Shown: piece after piece, positions 1 to 9,949 of the stretch
Layout of the letters: each line of letters starts with the position of its first letter
Position numbering within the stretch: position 1 is the stretch's first letter
NCBI GenBank assembly: GCA_947475245.1
Contig: CANJLW010000004.1
Location: 1-64,000, forward strand
Origin: Acetobacteraceae bacterium
GTDB lineage: Bacteria; Pseudomonadota; Alphaproteobacteria; Acetobacterales; Acetobacteraceae
Reading direction: 5' to 3'
Length of the DNA stretch: 64,000 nucleotides
Translations under genes and position numbers: made by a program
The notes under the pieces: model-generated
Told to the model about the DNA's origin: nothing
Databases searched by the model: none
The model's input: the letters and a program-made list of their open reading frames with translations, nothing else

Positions 1-149
1 ATTTCACAACCATCAAGCATATGGCGCACAATCTTCTGCGAACTGCCAACAGCAAGGACTCGCTACGCCTGCGGCGGAAAGTGGCTGCGTGGGATGATGA
101 CTTCCTCGCAGCCCTCATCAAGAGGTGAAACCTTCACCCGATTCCCCTG
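1..149 (+). mobile_element. Right end of an ISAs1-like insertion sequence
   Basis: The left edge of the window holds the 3' end of a transposase frame, followed 21 bases after its stop by a sequence ending in ATTCCCCTG. Read outward this gives a terminal repeat beginning CAGGGGAATCGGG (131-149), the CAGGG-type end expected of ISAs1-family elements. The left end lies outside the window, so target duplication and copy number cannot be judged. The family assignment rests on the transposase tail; the exact end at 149 is inferred. Confidence 0.5.
3..128 (+). CDS. Transposase, C-terminal fragment (ISAs1-like, truncated by window edge)
   Basis: Reading from base 3 gives 41 codons without a stop, then TGA at 126-128. 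The peptide contains KHMAHNLLR, then KDSLRLRRKVAAW and DDDFLAALIKR. This NLLR...RRK-AAWDDDFL pattern is the usual C-terminus of DDE transposases of the ISAs1 type; this part lies beyond the catalytic acidic residues, which would be upstream of the window. The fragment is too short for a firm subfamily call. It ends about 150 bases before the glycosyltransferase gene, so the element sits directly in that gene's upstream region. Confidence 0.6.
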   Translation, partial: FTTIKHMAHNLLRTANSKDSLRLRRKVAAWDDDFLAALIKR

Positions 150-276
150 TCCGCCGCCCCCATCCGCCGCCCCCTGCCGCCGCCCCCTCCGCCACCATGT
201 CCGTTCCGCCGATCTGTAACCAGGGCAACACCGGTGGCGCGGCATTCTGCCGGGAAACGCTCCGCAGGATCGCAGC

Positions 277-1554
277 ATGACCGCCAGGCCTATCGATGTC
301 CTTCGCAACGCCCATTGGCTTACCCGGGAGCGCGCGGTCGCCTGGGCGACGGTGCTGCTGGTGCTTCAGGCGATGCTGCTGCTGTTCCTGGCGCTTTGGC
401 AGCACGGCGTGTTCTTCGCGGTCGAAACCCCGTCTTCCAGTGACTTCGTCAGCTTCTACGCCGCGGGGAAACTCGCCTTGGCGGGTACGCCCGCGCTCGC
501 TTACGATCAGGCGGCGCACTACATCGCGCAGCAACAGGCCCGCGTCGAAGGCGCGCCCTATCAGTTTTTCTTCTATCCGCCCGTGTTCCTGTTGCTGTGT
601 TCGGCGCTGGCGACGCTGCCGTATTTCGTCGCCTACGCGCTGTTCCAATGCGCGACGCTGTCGCTTTTCCTGCTGATGATGCGCCGGGTGCTGAACGAGC
701 CGGGATGGGCCTGGCTGATCCCGGTGCTGGCATTCCCGCCGGTGCTGTGGACGATCGGCCTGGGCCAGAACGCATTCCTGACGGCCGCGCTGTTCGCCGG
801 CTTCACCTTGCTGATCGATCGCCGCCCGGGCATCGCCGGCATCCTGCTGGGCCTGCTGTGTTACAAGCCGCATTTCGGGCTTTTGGCCCCCATCGCCTTG
901 CTCGCCGGCAAGCGCTGGCACGCAATCGGCGCCGCCACGGCCACCGTAATCGGTCTGATCGCCCTGTCCGCCCTGCTGTTCGGCCTGGACACCTGGCGCG
1001 CCTATCTCGACGCCTTCGCCGGGTCCCAATCCGTCTACACATCGGGCCGCATCGACCCCGCCGGCATGGTCACCCTCTTCGGCGGCGCCCTGCTGTTCGG
1101 CCTCGGCGCCAAGACCGCCTATGCCCTGCAAACCGTCGCCGCACTGGGTGCGGCCGCGCTGCTGGCCTTCGTCTGGCGCAACGCCCCATCGCAGTCGACG
1201 CGCGCCGCCATTCTGCCGATCGCGACCCTGCTCGCCGTGCCGCTGGCGCTTCTGTACGATCAATTGCTGGCGCTGGTGGCGATGGCATGGATGCTGCGCG
1301 AGGCACGGTCCTCGGGCTTCCTGCCCTGGGAGAAACTGGTGCTGCTGCTTGCCTATCCCTCCTGCCTGCTGACCTGGCTGGTCGGTACGGCCTGGCACAT
1401 CCCGCTGGGCCCCGCAGTCAGTCTGTCGCTGTTGGCGCTGTGCATGCGCCGTATCCAATGCGTGGCGCCGAAGACCGCCGGTTCGGTCGACAAGACCGAA
1501 CCGGCGCTCTGGGCCTGGATCAGGCCACGTTCGGCGTCACGCCATAGCGCTTGA
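277..1554 (+). CDS. GT87-family (DUF2029) integral membrane glycosyltransferase
   Basis: A 425-residue polytopic membrane protein with about ten hydrophobic segments. After a first membrane helix (about residues 22-45), a short periplasmic stretch carries SSDFVSFYAAGKLAL, the Asp-containing motif typical of GT-C fold mannosyltransferases of family GT87. These use polyprenyl-phosphate sugars on the outer face of the inner membrane. FFFYPPVFLLL and YKPHFGLL are also family-like. The acceptor is unknown. The start ATG has only a weak ribosome binding site. Its 3' end overlaps the convergent dienelactone hydrolase gene by 35 bases. The basic C-terminal tail lies in that overlap. Confidence 0.75.
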   Translation: MTARPIDVLRNAHWLTRERAVAWATVLLVLQAMLLLFLALWQHGVFFAVETPSSSDFVSFYAAGKLALAGTPALAYDQAAHYIAQQQARVEGAPYQFFFYPPVFLLLCSALATLPYFVAYALFQCATLSLFLLMMRRVLNEPGWAWLIPVLAFPPVLWTIGLGQNAFLTAALFAGFTLLIDRRPGIAGILLGLLCYKPHFGLLAPIALLAGKRWHAIGAATATVIGLIALSALLFGLDTWRAYLDAFAGSQSVYTSGRIDPAGMVTLFGGALLFGLGAKTAYALQTVAALGAAALLAFVWRNAPSQSTRAAILPIATLLAVPLALLYDQLLALVAMAWMLREARSSGFLPWEKLVLLLAYPSCLLTWLVGTAWHIPLGPAVSLSLLALCMRRIQCVAPKTAGSVDKTEPALWAWIRPRSASRHSA

Positions 1555-2395
1555 ACCAGGCCAACATCCGCTTCCACCCGTCCTCGGCGGTTTCCTTGCG
1601 ATAGCTGGGCCGGTAGTCGGCGTGGAAACCATGCGGTGCGTCGGGGAAGATGACGATTTCCACCGTCTTCTTCGCGGCTTTCGCCTTTGCTTCCGCCGCC
1701 TTCACGGCCTCCACCGGAATGCCCTGATCGGCCCCGCCGTAAAGACCCAGCAGAGGCGCCTTCAGCATGTCGGCATAATCCGTGGCCGTGGCCGGTTGGA
1801 TCGGCGACGGCTGACCGCCCACCGGACCGTACCAGGCAACCGCGGCCTTGACCCGCGGGTTATGCGCCGCGAACAGCCAGGTCATCCGCCCACCGCGGCA
1901 GAATCCGGTGACACCCACGCGCGACACATCGCCCTTGTTCTTCGCCGCCCATGCCAAGGTGGAGTCCGCGTCGGCCATGTACTGCGCGTCGGGGGCCTTG
2001 GAGATCACGTCGGCGATGATCTGCTTCACATCCGTCATCTTCGAAAGATCGCCAAGACGGGCATAATACTCGGTGGCCACCGCCATATAGCCGGCCTTGG
2101 CGAGGCGGCGGCATGTGTCCTTGATGTATTCGTGGACGCCGAAAATTTCCTCGCAGACCACGATAACCGGGAACTTCGTCCCCTTCGCCGGACGCGCGTA
2201 ATACGCCGGCAAGGTGCCGCCGGGGACCGGGATTTGCGTGTCGCCGGCATCGATCCCCGCCATATCCGTCTGAATCGCCTGCGCCTCGACCCGTTGGGTC
2301 GCCAAGGTGAAGCCGCCGATCAGCGCCGTCATCGCAAAACCGCGCCGCGCCATCGGAAATTCGCGCAGCCCGTCCAAGCCCGCCATGTCATTCAT
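1520..2395 (-). CDS. Dienelactone hydrolase family protein, exported
   Basis: An alpha/beta hydrolase of 291 residues. The catalytic Cys166 lies in GFCRGGR, Asp223 in YGGADQG and His255 in DAPHGFH, the Cys-Asp-His triad of dienelactone hydrolases. The N-terminus has an arginine pair (MARRGFAM) before a hydrophobic stretch and a possible cleavage near VEAQA, so export, possibly through Tat, is likely. Classical enzymes open dienelactone to maleylacetate in chloroaromatic breakdown, but exported members have many possible esters as substrates. No chlorocatechol genes are adjacent. It is divergent from icd and overlaps the glycosyltransferase gene tail to tail. Confidence 0.85.
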   Translation of the reverse strand: MNDMAGLDGLREFPMARRGFAMTALIGGFTLATQRVEAQAIQTDMAGIDAGDTQIPVPGGTLPAYYARPAKGTKFPVIVVCEEIFGVHEYIKDTCRRLAKAGYMAVATEYYARLGDLSKMTDVKQIIADVISKAPDAQYMADADSTLAWAAKNKGDVSRVGVTGFCRGGRMTWLFAAHNPRVKAAVAWYGPVGGQPSPIQPATATDYADMLKAPLLGLYGGADQGIPVEAVKAAEAKAKAAKKTVEIVIFPDAPHGFHADYRPSYRKETAEDGWKRMLAWFKRYGVTPNVA

Positions 2396-2439
2396 GATTG
2401 ATCCCCATCCCTTGCATCTGAAAAAGCCCCGAAGCCTAA

Positions 2440-4860
<2,421 letters not shown>

Positions 4861-4881
4861 GCCGACGTTCCGACGCCACCC

Positions 4882-4926
4882 CACGCCGTCAAAAAACCTC
4901 TCCCGCGCGCGGGAGAGGTTGGCGTG
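4882..4926 (+). terminator. Strong hairpin downstream of icd
   Basis: A perfect 13-bp inverted repeat (AACCTCTCCCGCG and its complement, 4895-4920) is flanked by a second pair, CACGCC (4882-4887) and GGCGTG (4921-4926). It begins 21 bases after the icd stop codon. There is no T-run, so it is either a GC-type terminator or an mRNA-stabilising hairpin. The AACCTCTCCC core resembles dispersed GC-rich palindromes seen in many alphaproteobacteria, but this is the only copy noticed here. Confidence 0.55.
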
Positions 4927-5108
4927 TGAGGGGAAAGCAGCGCGCAAACCATTGATTTTGCGCCTTCCGCCGTCGCATCCCCAATACCGGACGGCGCACG
5001 AAAATCTGTAACGGTTTTCAAAGTCCCGAGACTATAAGCTGAGGTGAAGTATCGTCCGGACGGGTATTCTCGCAGGCGGCATGACGACAGAACGGGAACC
5101 ATAGGCCT

Positions 5109-8100
5109 TTGGCGCGCGGCGGCATCCTTCGACGTGACCGACAGACGCTGGGTGGTCTCGCCATCCTGGTGGTGGTCGGCTGCCTGATCGCGCTGACCTG
5201 GTTCGGCACGCACGGTGCCATCGTGGCCCAGCGGCTGGAAGCATCCACACGCGTTTCGGCCACCGTGACCGGCCAGGCCTTCGCCTTCGCCGATCAGGTC
5301 GGTCGTCAGATCCTGGCCATCGATCAGACCCTGCGCATCCTCGTCGATGCCCAGGAACGCGATCCAACCACCTTCGATCTGGAAGCATGGCGCGCCCGCG
5401 CCGTCGTGCTGACGGGGCTGAGCCGCGATCTGCTGCTGCTGGACGAAAACGGCATCGTGCGCCAGTCGTCGGTGCCGGAGGCGATCGGGCTGAACATGGC
5501 GTCGCAGCCGTTCTTTCAGGATTTGGTGGAACACGCCGCCGATCAGGATCGGCGTTTGTTCATCGGTTCGGCCACCATCGGCACTGTCCTGCGGCAATGG
5601 CATCTGGATACCGCCCGCGGATTGCGTAACGCCGACGGTTCGTTCGCCGGCGCCATCCTGACCGATTATCGCACCGCCGCGATTTCCGACCTGTTCGCGC
5701 AGGCCGAACTGGGCGCGGGCTCGTTGATTACGATCGTTGGGCTGAATGACGGCAAGCTGCGCGCCGCGATCGGCCCGGCCAGCATCGACCCGGACGCCAG
5801 TATCGTTGACTCCGAGATGTTTCAGCCGCTGCGCGCCGCGCCCAGCGGCATTTGGGTCGGCCCGTCCTCCACCGACGCAGCGCTGCGCATCCATGCCTTC
5901 CAGCAGGTTCCCGGCCGCGATCTGGCCGTTATCGTCGGGCTGGTCGAACAGGAAGCGATGCGTCCGGCCTATGACTGGCAGTTTCAGGCGCGCCTGTTCG
6001 CCAGTTGCATCACGCTGTTACTGCTGCTGATCGGCGTGATCCTGCTGCGACAGGTGCGCCACGCCCGCCGGCGAGAAGACGCGTTGGCGGAAGATCGCGC
6101 GGTGCTTGCCGCATCCTATGCCCAGCTTGAAGTCGCCCGCGCCCGGGCCGACGCGAAAAGCGAACAGCTGGAAGCCACCCTGGCCGGCATGACCGACGGC
6201 GTGGCCATGGTCGATGCCCATCTGTGCCTGGTCGAGTGGAACGCCCGCTTCCCGGAAGTCGCCGGCATTCCCAGCGATATTCTGCGCGTCGGCCAACCCA
6301 TGGAAGAAATCCTGCGCGCGCAGGCCCGCGCCGGCCAGTTTGGCCCACTGAGCGATATCGAAGCCGAGGTCGAACGCCGCATCGCCCGCTTGCGGACCGG
6401 CCGCTTCGGGACCAGCCAACGCCAGCGTCCGGACGGGCGCACCCTGGAACTGCGCCGCAATCGCCTGCCCGATGGTGGCTTCGTCACCCTGTACGCCGAC
6501 ATTACGGAACACAAACGCGCCGAGGCCGCGTTAAAGGAAGCGCGCCTGTCGGCGGAAGCCGCGAACGCGGCCAAATCCCGCTTCGTCGCCATCGTCAGTC
6601 ATGAAATCCGCACGCCGCTGAACGCGCTGCTGAACACGCTGCGCCTGCTGGCCGACAGTGGCCTGCCCGAGTCGCAGCAGCCGTTGTTGACCATGGCCCG
6701 CCAATCCGGCGACGCCCTTTCCAGCCTGATCAACGACATCCTCGATATGTCGCGGATGGAAGCCGGTCAACTCACGTTGCGGCCCAGCCTGTTCGATTTG
6801 CGCGGCCTGCTCGCGGGATCGCTGGACATGTTCCAGGGACAGGCGGCCGAACGCGGCATCACGCTGAACCTGTCCGTCGGCCCCACGGTCCCGGTCGAAA
6901 TGTTCACCGACCCTGGCCGTCTGAGGCAGGTGCTGCTTAATCTTCTCTCGAACGCCGTCAAATTCGCGGTCCCCGGAGAGGTCAGGTTGCAGGTCGACAG
7001 CACCCGCCACGCCGCGACCGGCCTCGCCGTCCTGCGCCTGTCGGTCAAGGATCGCGGCCCAATCATCCCGGAGGAACTGCGCGATCGCCTGTTCCGAGCG
7101 TTCTCTCGCCTCGAACGCCCCGAAGGTGACGAAGCCGCCGGCACCGGTCTCGGCCTTGCCATCTGCCAGCACATCGTCTCCCTCATGAACGGGGAAATCG
7201 GCTGCGCGACCTGGATTGCCCCGGACGGCGTGCCCGGCAACGAGTTCTGGCTCGAAGTCCCGCTCGCCGCCTTGCCGGCCCAGCCGGAACACCGACCGAC
7301 CCGCATCGGCGCGACGGAGTTGGAGACATTGCCGCCGCGCAAGGCACCGCGCACGCGGATATTGTTGGTCGAGGACGTGCCCGCCAACCAGATCGTCACC
7401 GCCACGCTGCTGCGCCGCGAGGGCCACATGGTCGATATCGCCGGCAGTGGCGAAGCCGCCGTCAGGGCCGCCGCCGCCTCGCCCTACGACCTGATCTTCA
7501 TGGATATCTTCATGCCGGGGATGAGCGGGCCTGAAGCCACGCAACGCATTCGCGCGCTGCCCGGCCCAACGCGCGGCGTCCCCATCATCGCGCTGACCGG
7601 CAGCGTGTCCGGCGACGATGAGGATACGTTCCGCCTTGCCGGTATGAACGGCGTACTCGCGAAGCCGGTATCCCTGCCCGAACTGCTTGAAACCATCGGG
7701 CGACGCGTCTGGTTCGGTCATCCCGGCGGTGTGCTGCCAACCCCAGAAACCATGGCCCCGTTGACCGAGGACGAAGCAATGCAAAACCTGCTGGCAATGG
7801 ACCGCGTGAACGAACTGCGCGCAAACCTGCCGCCGCAAATGGTGATCGACCTGATCGAGGAATGCCTGGGCGATCTGGAAGCCCGCCTTCCCGCCCTGCG
7901 CGCTTCGCTGCACGCCGGCGTGCCAAGCTCGATCGTCGCCCACTCACATGCGATGGTAGGCATGGCCGCCGGCTACGGCATGGCGTCCCTGGAAGCGGTG
8001 CTGCGCGGCATCATGGACAAGGCGCGCGATGACGACGTCGACGACATCAAGGAAGCCGCGGCCGAGGTGGAGATCGAACTATCCCGCTCCGCCGCCGCGC

Positions 8101-8147
8101 TGCGCGAGGTATTGAAAAAAGAACTGGTCCCGACCGAGGGTTCTTAA
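5109..8147 (+). CDS. Hybrid sensor histidine kinase with REC and HPt domains
   Basis: A 1012-residue membrane kinase. Order: TM1 (about 15-35), periplasmic double-Cache-like sensor (about 40-290), TM2 (about 297-315), coiled coil, PAS-like domain (about 355-470), HisKA with His498 in SHEIRTPLN, ATPase domain (N box NLLSNAVKF at 611-619, G2 box GTGLGLAI at 678-685), receiver with Asp799 in FMDIFMPG, and HPt with probable phospho-His947 in HAMVGMAAG. The G1 box reads DRGPII (648-653) instead of DxGxGI, so a normal ATP-binding glycine is replaced. The frame opens with TTG; no in-frame ATG precedes TM1. No response-regulator gene is adjacent, so the output partner is unknown. Confidence 0.9.
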   Translation: MARGGILRRDRQTLGGLAILVVVGCLIALTWFGTHGAIVAQRLEASTRVSATVTGQAFAFADQVGRQILAIDQTLRILVDAQERDPTTFDLEAWRARAVVLTGLSRDLLLLDENGIVRQSSVPEAIGLNMASQPFFQDLVEHAADQDRRLFIGSATIGTVLRQWHLDTARGLRNADGSFAGAILTDYRTAAISDLFAQAELGAGSLITIVGLNDGKLRAAIGPASIDPDASIVDSEMFQPLRAAPSGIWVGPSSTDAALRIHAFQQVPGRDLAVIVGLVEQEAMRPAYDWQFQARLFASCITLLLLLIGVILLRQVRHARRREDALAEDRAVLAASYAQLEVARARADAKSEQLEATLAGMTDGVAMVDAHLCLVEWNARFPEVAGIPSDILRVGQPMEEILRAQARAGQFGPLSDIEAEVERRIARLRTGRFGTSQRQRPDGRTLELRRNRLPDGGFVTLYADITEHKRAEAALKEARLSAEAANAAKSRFVAIVSHEIRTPLNALLNTLRLLADSGLPESQQPLLTMARQSGDALSSLINDILDMSRMEAGQLTLRPSLFDLRGLLAGSLDMFQGQAAERGITLNLSVGPTVPVEMFTDPGRLRQVLLNLLSNAVKFAVPGEVRLQVDSTRHAATGLAVLRLSVKDRGPIIPEELRDRLFRAFSRLERPEGDEAAGTGLGLAICQHIVSLMNGEIGCATWIAPDGVPGNEFWLEVPLAALPAQPEHRPTRIGATELETLPPRKAPRTRILLVEDVPANQIVTATLLRREGHMVDIAGSGEAAVRAAAASPYDLIFMDIFMPGMSGPEATQRIRALPGPTRGVPIIALTGSVSGDDEDTFRLAGMNGVLAKPVSLPELLETIGRRVWFGHPGGVLPTPETMAPLTEDEAMQNLLAMDRVNELRANLPPQMVIDLIEECLGDLEARLPALRASLHAGVPSSIVAHSHAMVGMAAGYGMASLEAVLRGIMDKARDDDVDDIKEAAAEVEIELSRSAAALREVLKKELVPTEGS

Positions 8148-8160
8148 CCTTCGGTTAACC
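8144..8160 (+). promoter_or_regulatory. CtrA-like box TTAACC-N5-TTAACC
   Basis: TTAACCTTCGGTTAACC fits the CtrA consensus TTAA-N7-TTAA exactly, with both half-sites extended to TTAACC. It overlaps the stop codon of the kinase gene and lies 11 bases before the first start of a small predicted protein. The same bases also form a short hairpin (TTAACC-TTC-GGTTAA). It is therefore either a cell-cycle regulator site for the downstream gene or a weak terminator. CtrA itself is not in the window. Confidence 0.4.
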
Positions 8161-8170
8161 TTATGCGCGC

Positions 8171-8419
8171 ATGCTGCGCGCCATGCTCTCTATCCAGTCC
8201 CTCTCGGCATTCTCTCACGGCAGCGCGATCGGCAAGGCACCCGCGCCCGGTCGGGCGTCGCCCAACGCGCAGATCGCGCGCGTTCAGGGCAACGAACCCG
8301 TCGTGGGACGCGACAGCGGTCGGGCGGCACCGCAGACGGCTCCGCACCCGCGACCGGAGTCACCGGTCGCGCCGTCGCCGGGATTGCCCCGCGGATCGTT
8401 GTTGGATTTGTCGGTTTGA
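8171..8419 (+). CDS. Small predicted protein of unknown function
   Basis: An 82-codon frame (shorter if the ATG at 8183 is used) rich in Pro, Ala, Gly and Arg, with an N-terminal MLSIQSLSAFSHG and a C-terminal PRGSLLDLSV. It has no membrane segment or recognised domain. The C-terminal short hydrophobic motif and the regulatory-looking box just upstream favour a real gene, but there is no clear ribosome binding site and proline-rich frames arise easily at this GC content. A GCGCGCA/TGCGCGC palindrome overlaps its possible starts. Confidence 0.35.
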   Translation: MLRAMLSIQSLSAFSHGSAIGKAPAPGRASPNAQIARVQGNEPVVGRDSGRAAPQTAPHPRPESPVAPSPGLPRGSLLDLSV

Positions 8420-8428
8420 GTAAGGCGA

Positions 8429-8644
8429 TCAGACCCGCTTGCGCGTTACGGCCTTGATCACGCCGCGTGGCCGGCCGGATGCCAGGCCGATCTCGCGGTC
8501 TTGCGCCTCGATGATGGTCTTCGCCGGCTCATCGCCGTCCAACCCACCCAGCGCCGACATCGGCACCTTGCGGTTGGAGCTCTGGCTGCCGTCTTCGTAG
8601 CTGACGTCAAACAGAACGAACGTGCTTTCCGAACGTCGTTTCAT
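8429..8644 (-). CDS. Conserved small alphaproteobacterial protein, unknown function
   Basis: A 71-residue basic protein: MKRRSESTFVLFDVSYEDGS, then SNRKVPMSALGGLDGDEPAK, then IEAQDREI and a GRPRG motif. The STFVLFDV-YEDG...SNRKVP and IEAQDR-I-SGRPRG blocks resemble a small uncharacterised family found widely in Alphaproteobacteria. Its ATG overlaps the stop of the preceding gene (ATGA), so the two are translationally coupled. It is the last gene of the leftward run that begins with the cold-shock gene. A role in nucleic-acid or stress biology is only an inference from position and charge. Confidence 0.7.
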   Translation of the reverse strand: MKRRSESTFVLFDVSYEDGSQSSNRKVPMSALGGLDGDEPAKTIIEAQDREIGLASGRPRGVIKAVTRKRV

Positions 8645-8823
8645 GGGGTGGATACCTTCTCGGCTGGTGTTTCGACCGTCTGAGTACCCGGTTCGGCTGC
8701 ATCCTGTTCCGCCTTGCGTCGCGCGGCGGCTTCCTCGCGCTCCGACAGCTTTGCGTCCTTCTTCGCCTGTTTGGCGCGGTTTCGCTCAGCGCGTTGCTGA
8801 TTGTAGTTAGGCTTGAAAGCCAT
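8641..8823 (-). CDS. Small highly charged protein, unknown function
   Basis: A 60-residue protein opening MAFKPNYNQQRAERNRAKQAKK and continuing as a Lys/Arg/Glu/Ala-rich helix, with a Pro/Thr-rich tail. The AFKPNY-QQRA-R-RAK start recurs in small uncharacterised alphaproteobacterial proteins. It is probably a single long helix or disordered. It shares an ATGA overlap with the next gene and follows the 64-residue gene by 63 bases on the same strand. Nothing indicates a catalytic role. Confidence 0.7.
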   Translation of the reverse strand: MAFKPNYNQQRAERNRAKQAKKDAKLSEREEAAARRKAEQDAAEPGTQTVETPAEKVSTP

Positions 8824-8886
8824 GATGCCCTCTTGATCGGTGGCACCCGGCGTGGATCGGAAAACCCACGCCGAGCTCTGATAGGC

Positions 8887-9081
8887 TCAGGCCATAAGAA
8901 GCTGGCTTTCCAGAACCACCCGCTCATGTCCATCGACTGCGTGCTTGACCCGATACTGCAAATCCCGCGTCTCGCTCGGCAACTGCCGCTGGACTTTGTA
9001 TTTTCCAGACGGAATGTTTGCGTTGCGCGATCCGGGAATCAGTACGACTGTCGCACCGATCTTGAATTTGTGAGCGGTCAA
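8887..9081 (-). CDS. Small conserved protein (HKFKIG family), probable SH3-like barrel
   Basis: A 64-residue protein with THKFKIGATVVLIPG near the start, then YKVQRQLPSET, LQYRVKH and a final ERVVLESQL. The pattern HKF-vGq-V...Y-v-R-LP-E...YRiK...ER-a-ESqL marks a small, widespread alphaproteobacterial family of unknown function whose alternating strands suggest an SH3-like fold. It starts 12 bases after the cold-shock gene stops, on the same strand, which strongly suggests co-transcription. Confidence 0.75.
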   Translation of the reverse strand: MTAHKFKIGATVVLIPGSRNANIPSGKYKVQRQLPSETRDLQYRVKHAVDGHERVVLESQLLMA

Positions 9082-9093
9082 GTCAGCCTCCGA

Positions 9094-9300
9094 TCAGGCT
9101 GCTTGCAGATTAACCGCCGACATCTTGCCCTGCTGACCACGTTCCAGGTCGAAGTTGACCTTCTGGCCTTCGTTCAGGCTTCCCATGCCGGCACGTTCGA
9201 CAGCCGAGATATGCACGAAAACGTCCTTGGAGCCATCATCCGGCTGGATGAAACCGTAGCCCTTTTGACCGTTGAACCACTTAACCGTACCTTGCGCCAT
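9094..9300 (-). CDS. Cold-shock protein, CspA family
   Basis: A 68-residue single cold-shock domain. The RNA-binding motifs [13 protein letters not shown] (RNP1) and [10 protein letters not shown] (RNP2) are intact, followed by [16 protein letters not shown]. It binds single-stranded RNA or DNA as a chaperone. The frame is open further upstream, but the start was placed at [10 protein letters not shown] because this is the family's normal N-terminus. It leads a leftward set of three small genes. The untranslated stretch between it and the next upstream gene is about 185 bases, long enough for a structured leader, which is common in this family. Confidence 0.95.
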   Translation of the reverse strand: MAQGTVKWFNGQKGYGFIQPDDGSKDVFVHISAVERAGMGSLNEGQKVNFDLERGQQGKMSAVNLQAA

Positions 9301-9409
9301 GCTCGTCTCCATTGGTCCGGCGGCCCACACGCTGTGAGCCGAAGTACTTTTCATTTTCGGGACCACTTGATACGGCAGTGCCGCGTAAAGGGGCGAAAAA
9401 GCCCAGGCC

Positions 9410-9442
9410 GAAAAGCGCCGTAACGACCATATGGCGCTTTTC
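9410..9442 (-). terminator. Hairpin between the SRPBCC gene and the cold-shock gene
   Basis: GAAAAGCGCC (9410-9419) and GGCGCTTTTC (9433-9442) are perfect ten-base complements with a 13-base loop. Read leftward the stem ends in GCGCTTTTC, and a further CTTTTTC lies about 10 bases on, so it could terminate the upstream cyclase/SRPBCC transcript. It could equally be part of the cold-shock leader. No experiment or comparison separates these here. Confidence 0.4.
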
Positions 9443-9485
9443 GCACATTTTTGCGAGAGGAATTACGCCCCAATCGAATAACGCC

Positions 9486-9947
9486 TTATTCGTCCTGGTC
9501 CAGTCGCCTGTATTCGTTTGATTCCATCAACCGTTTCAGGTTGGTCAAATCCCGTATCGCGGCGCGTCTGAACGTCGTCCGCAACAGTGGACTCGCCGGC
9601 AGCCACCACCATGGCAGCCGGCCACGCAACCGCAAATGCACGATCGCGCCTTCGGGAATCCCTTCCAATTCCAGCCGCTGTTTCATTGGGAATGGCTTGA
9701 ACACGGCGATTTCCAGGAACCGCTCGGGCGCGAGTTCCAGAACCTCCGCCACATCCGTCTGCCGAACGCCCAGGAACCGCGTGACTCGCTCGATCCTCGC
9801 TCCCGCGCGGAGCGGCTTGTCCTCCACCGGATAGGCGTCGAGCACGGCGGCACGCCAGTCCGGCTCATACCGTGGGTCGAATAGGACGGAGGCCACGACC
9901 GCGCGTGGCTTTCTGACCGTCGTCGCGACCCGAACGTCGATCGACAC
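9486..9947 (-). CDS. SRPBCC-fold (START-like) protein
   Basis: A 153-residue protein with the layout of the polyketide cyclase/START superfamily: an N-terminal strand (VRVATTVRKPRAVVASVLFD), DPRYEPDWRAAV, alternating strands around GARIERVTRF and RFLEIAVF, and a long C-terminal helix. These proteins form a hydrophobic ligand cavity; ligand and activity cannot be predicted. It follows the cyclase-family gene with only two bases between stop and... start in the reverse sense (cyclase stop at 9950, this ATG at 9947), so they form an operon. Confidence 0.7.
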   Translation of the reverse strand: MSIDVRVATTVRKPRAVVASVLFDPRYEPDWRAAVLDAYPVEDKPLRAGARIERVTRFLGVRQTDVAEVLELAPERFLEIAVFKPFPMKQRLELEGIPEGAIVHLRLRGRLPWWWLPASPLLRTTFRRAAIRDLTNLKRLMESNEYRRLDQDE

Positions 9948-9949
9948 GC

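Noticed and set aside
118-1458. 446-codon frame opposite the GT87 gene
   Set aside because: Gln/Arg/Gly-rich shadow with no domain, while the sense strand gives a proper membrane protein.
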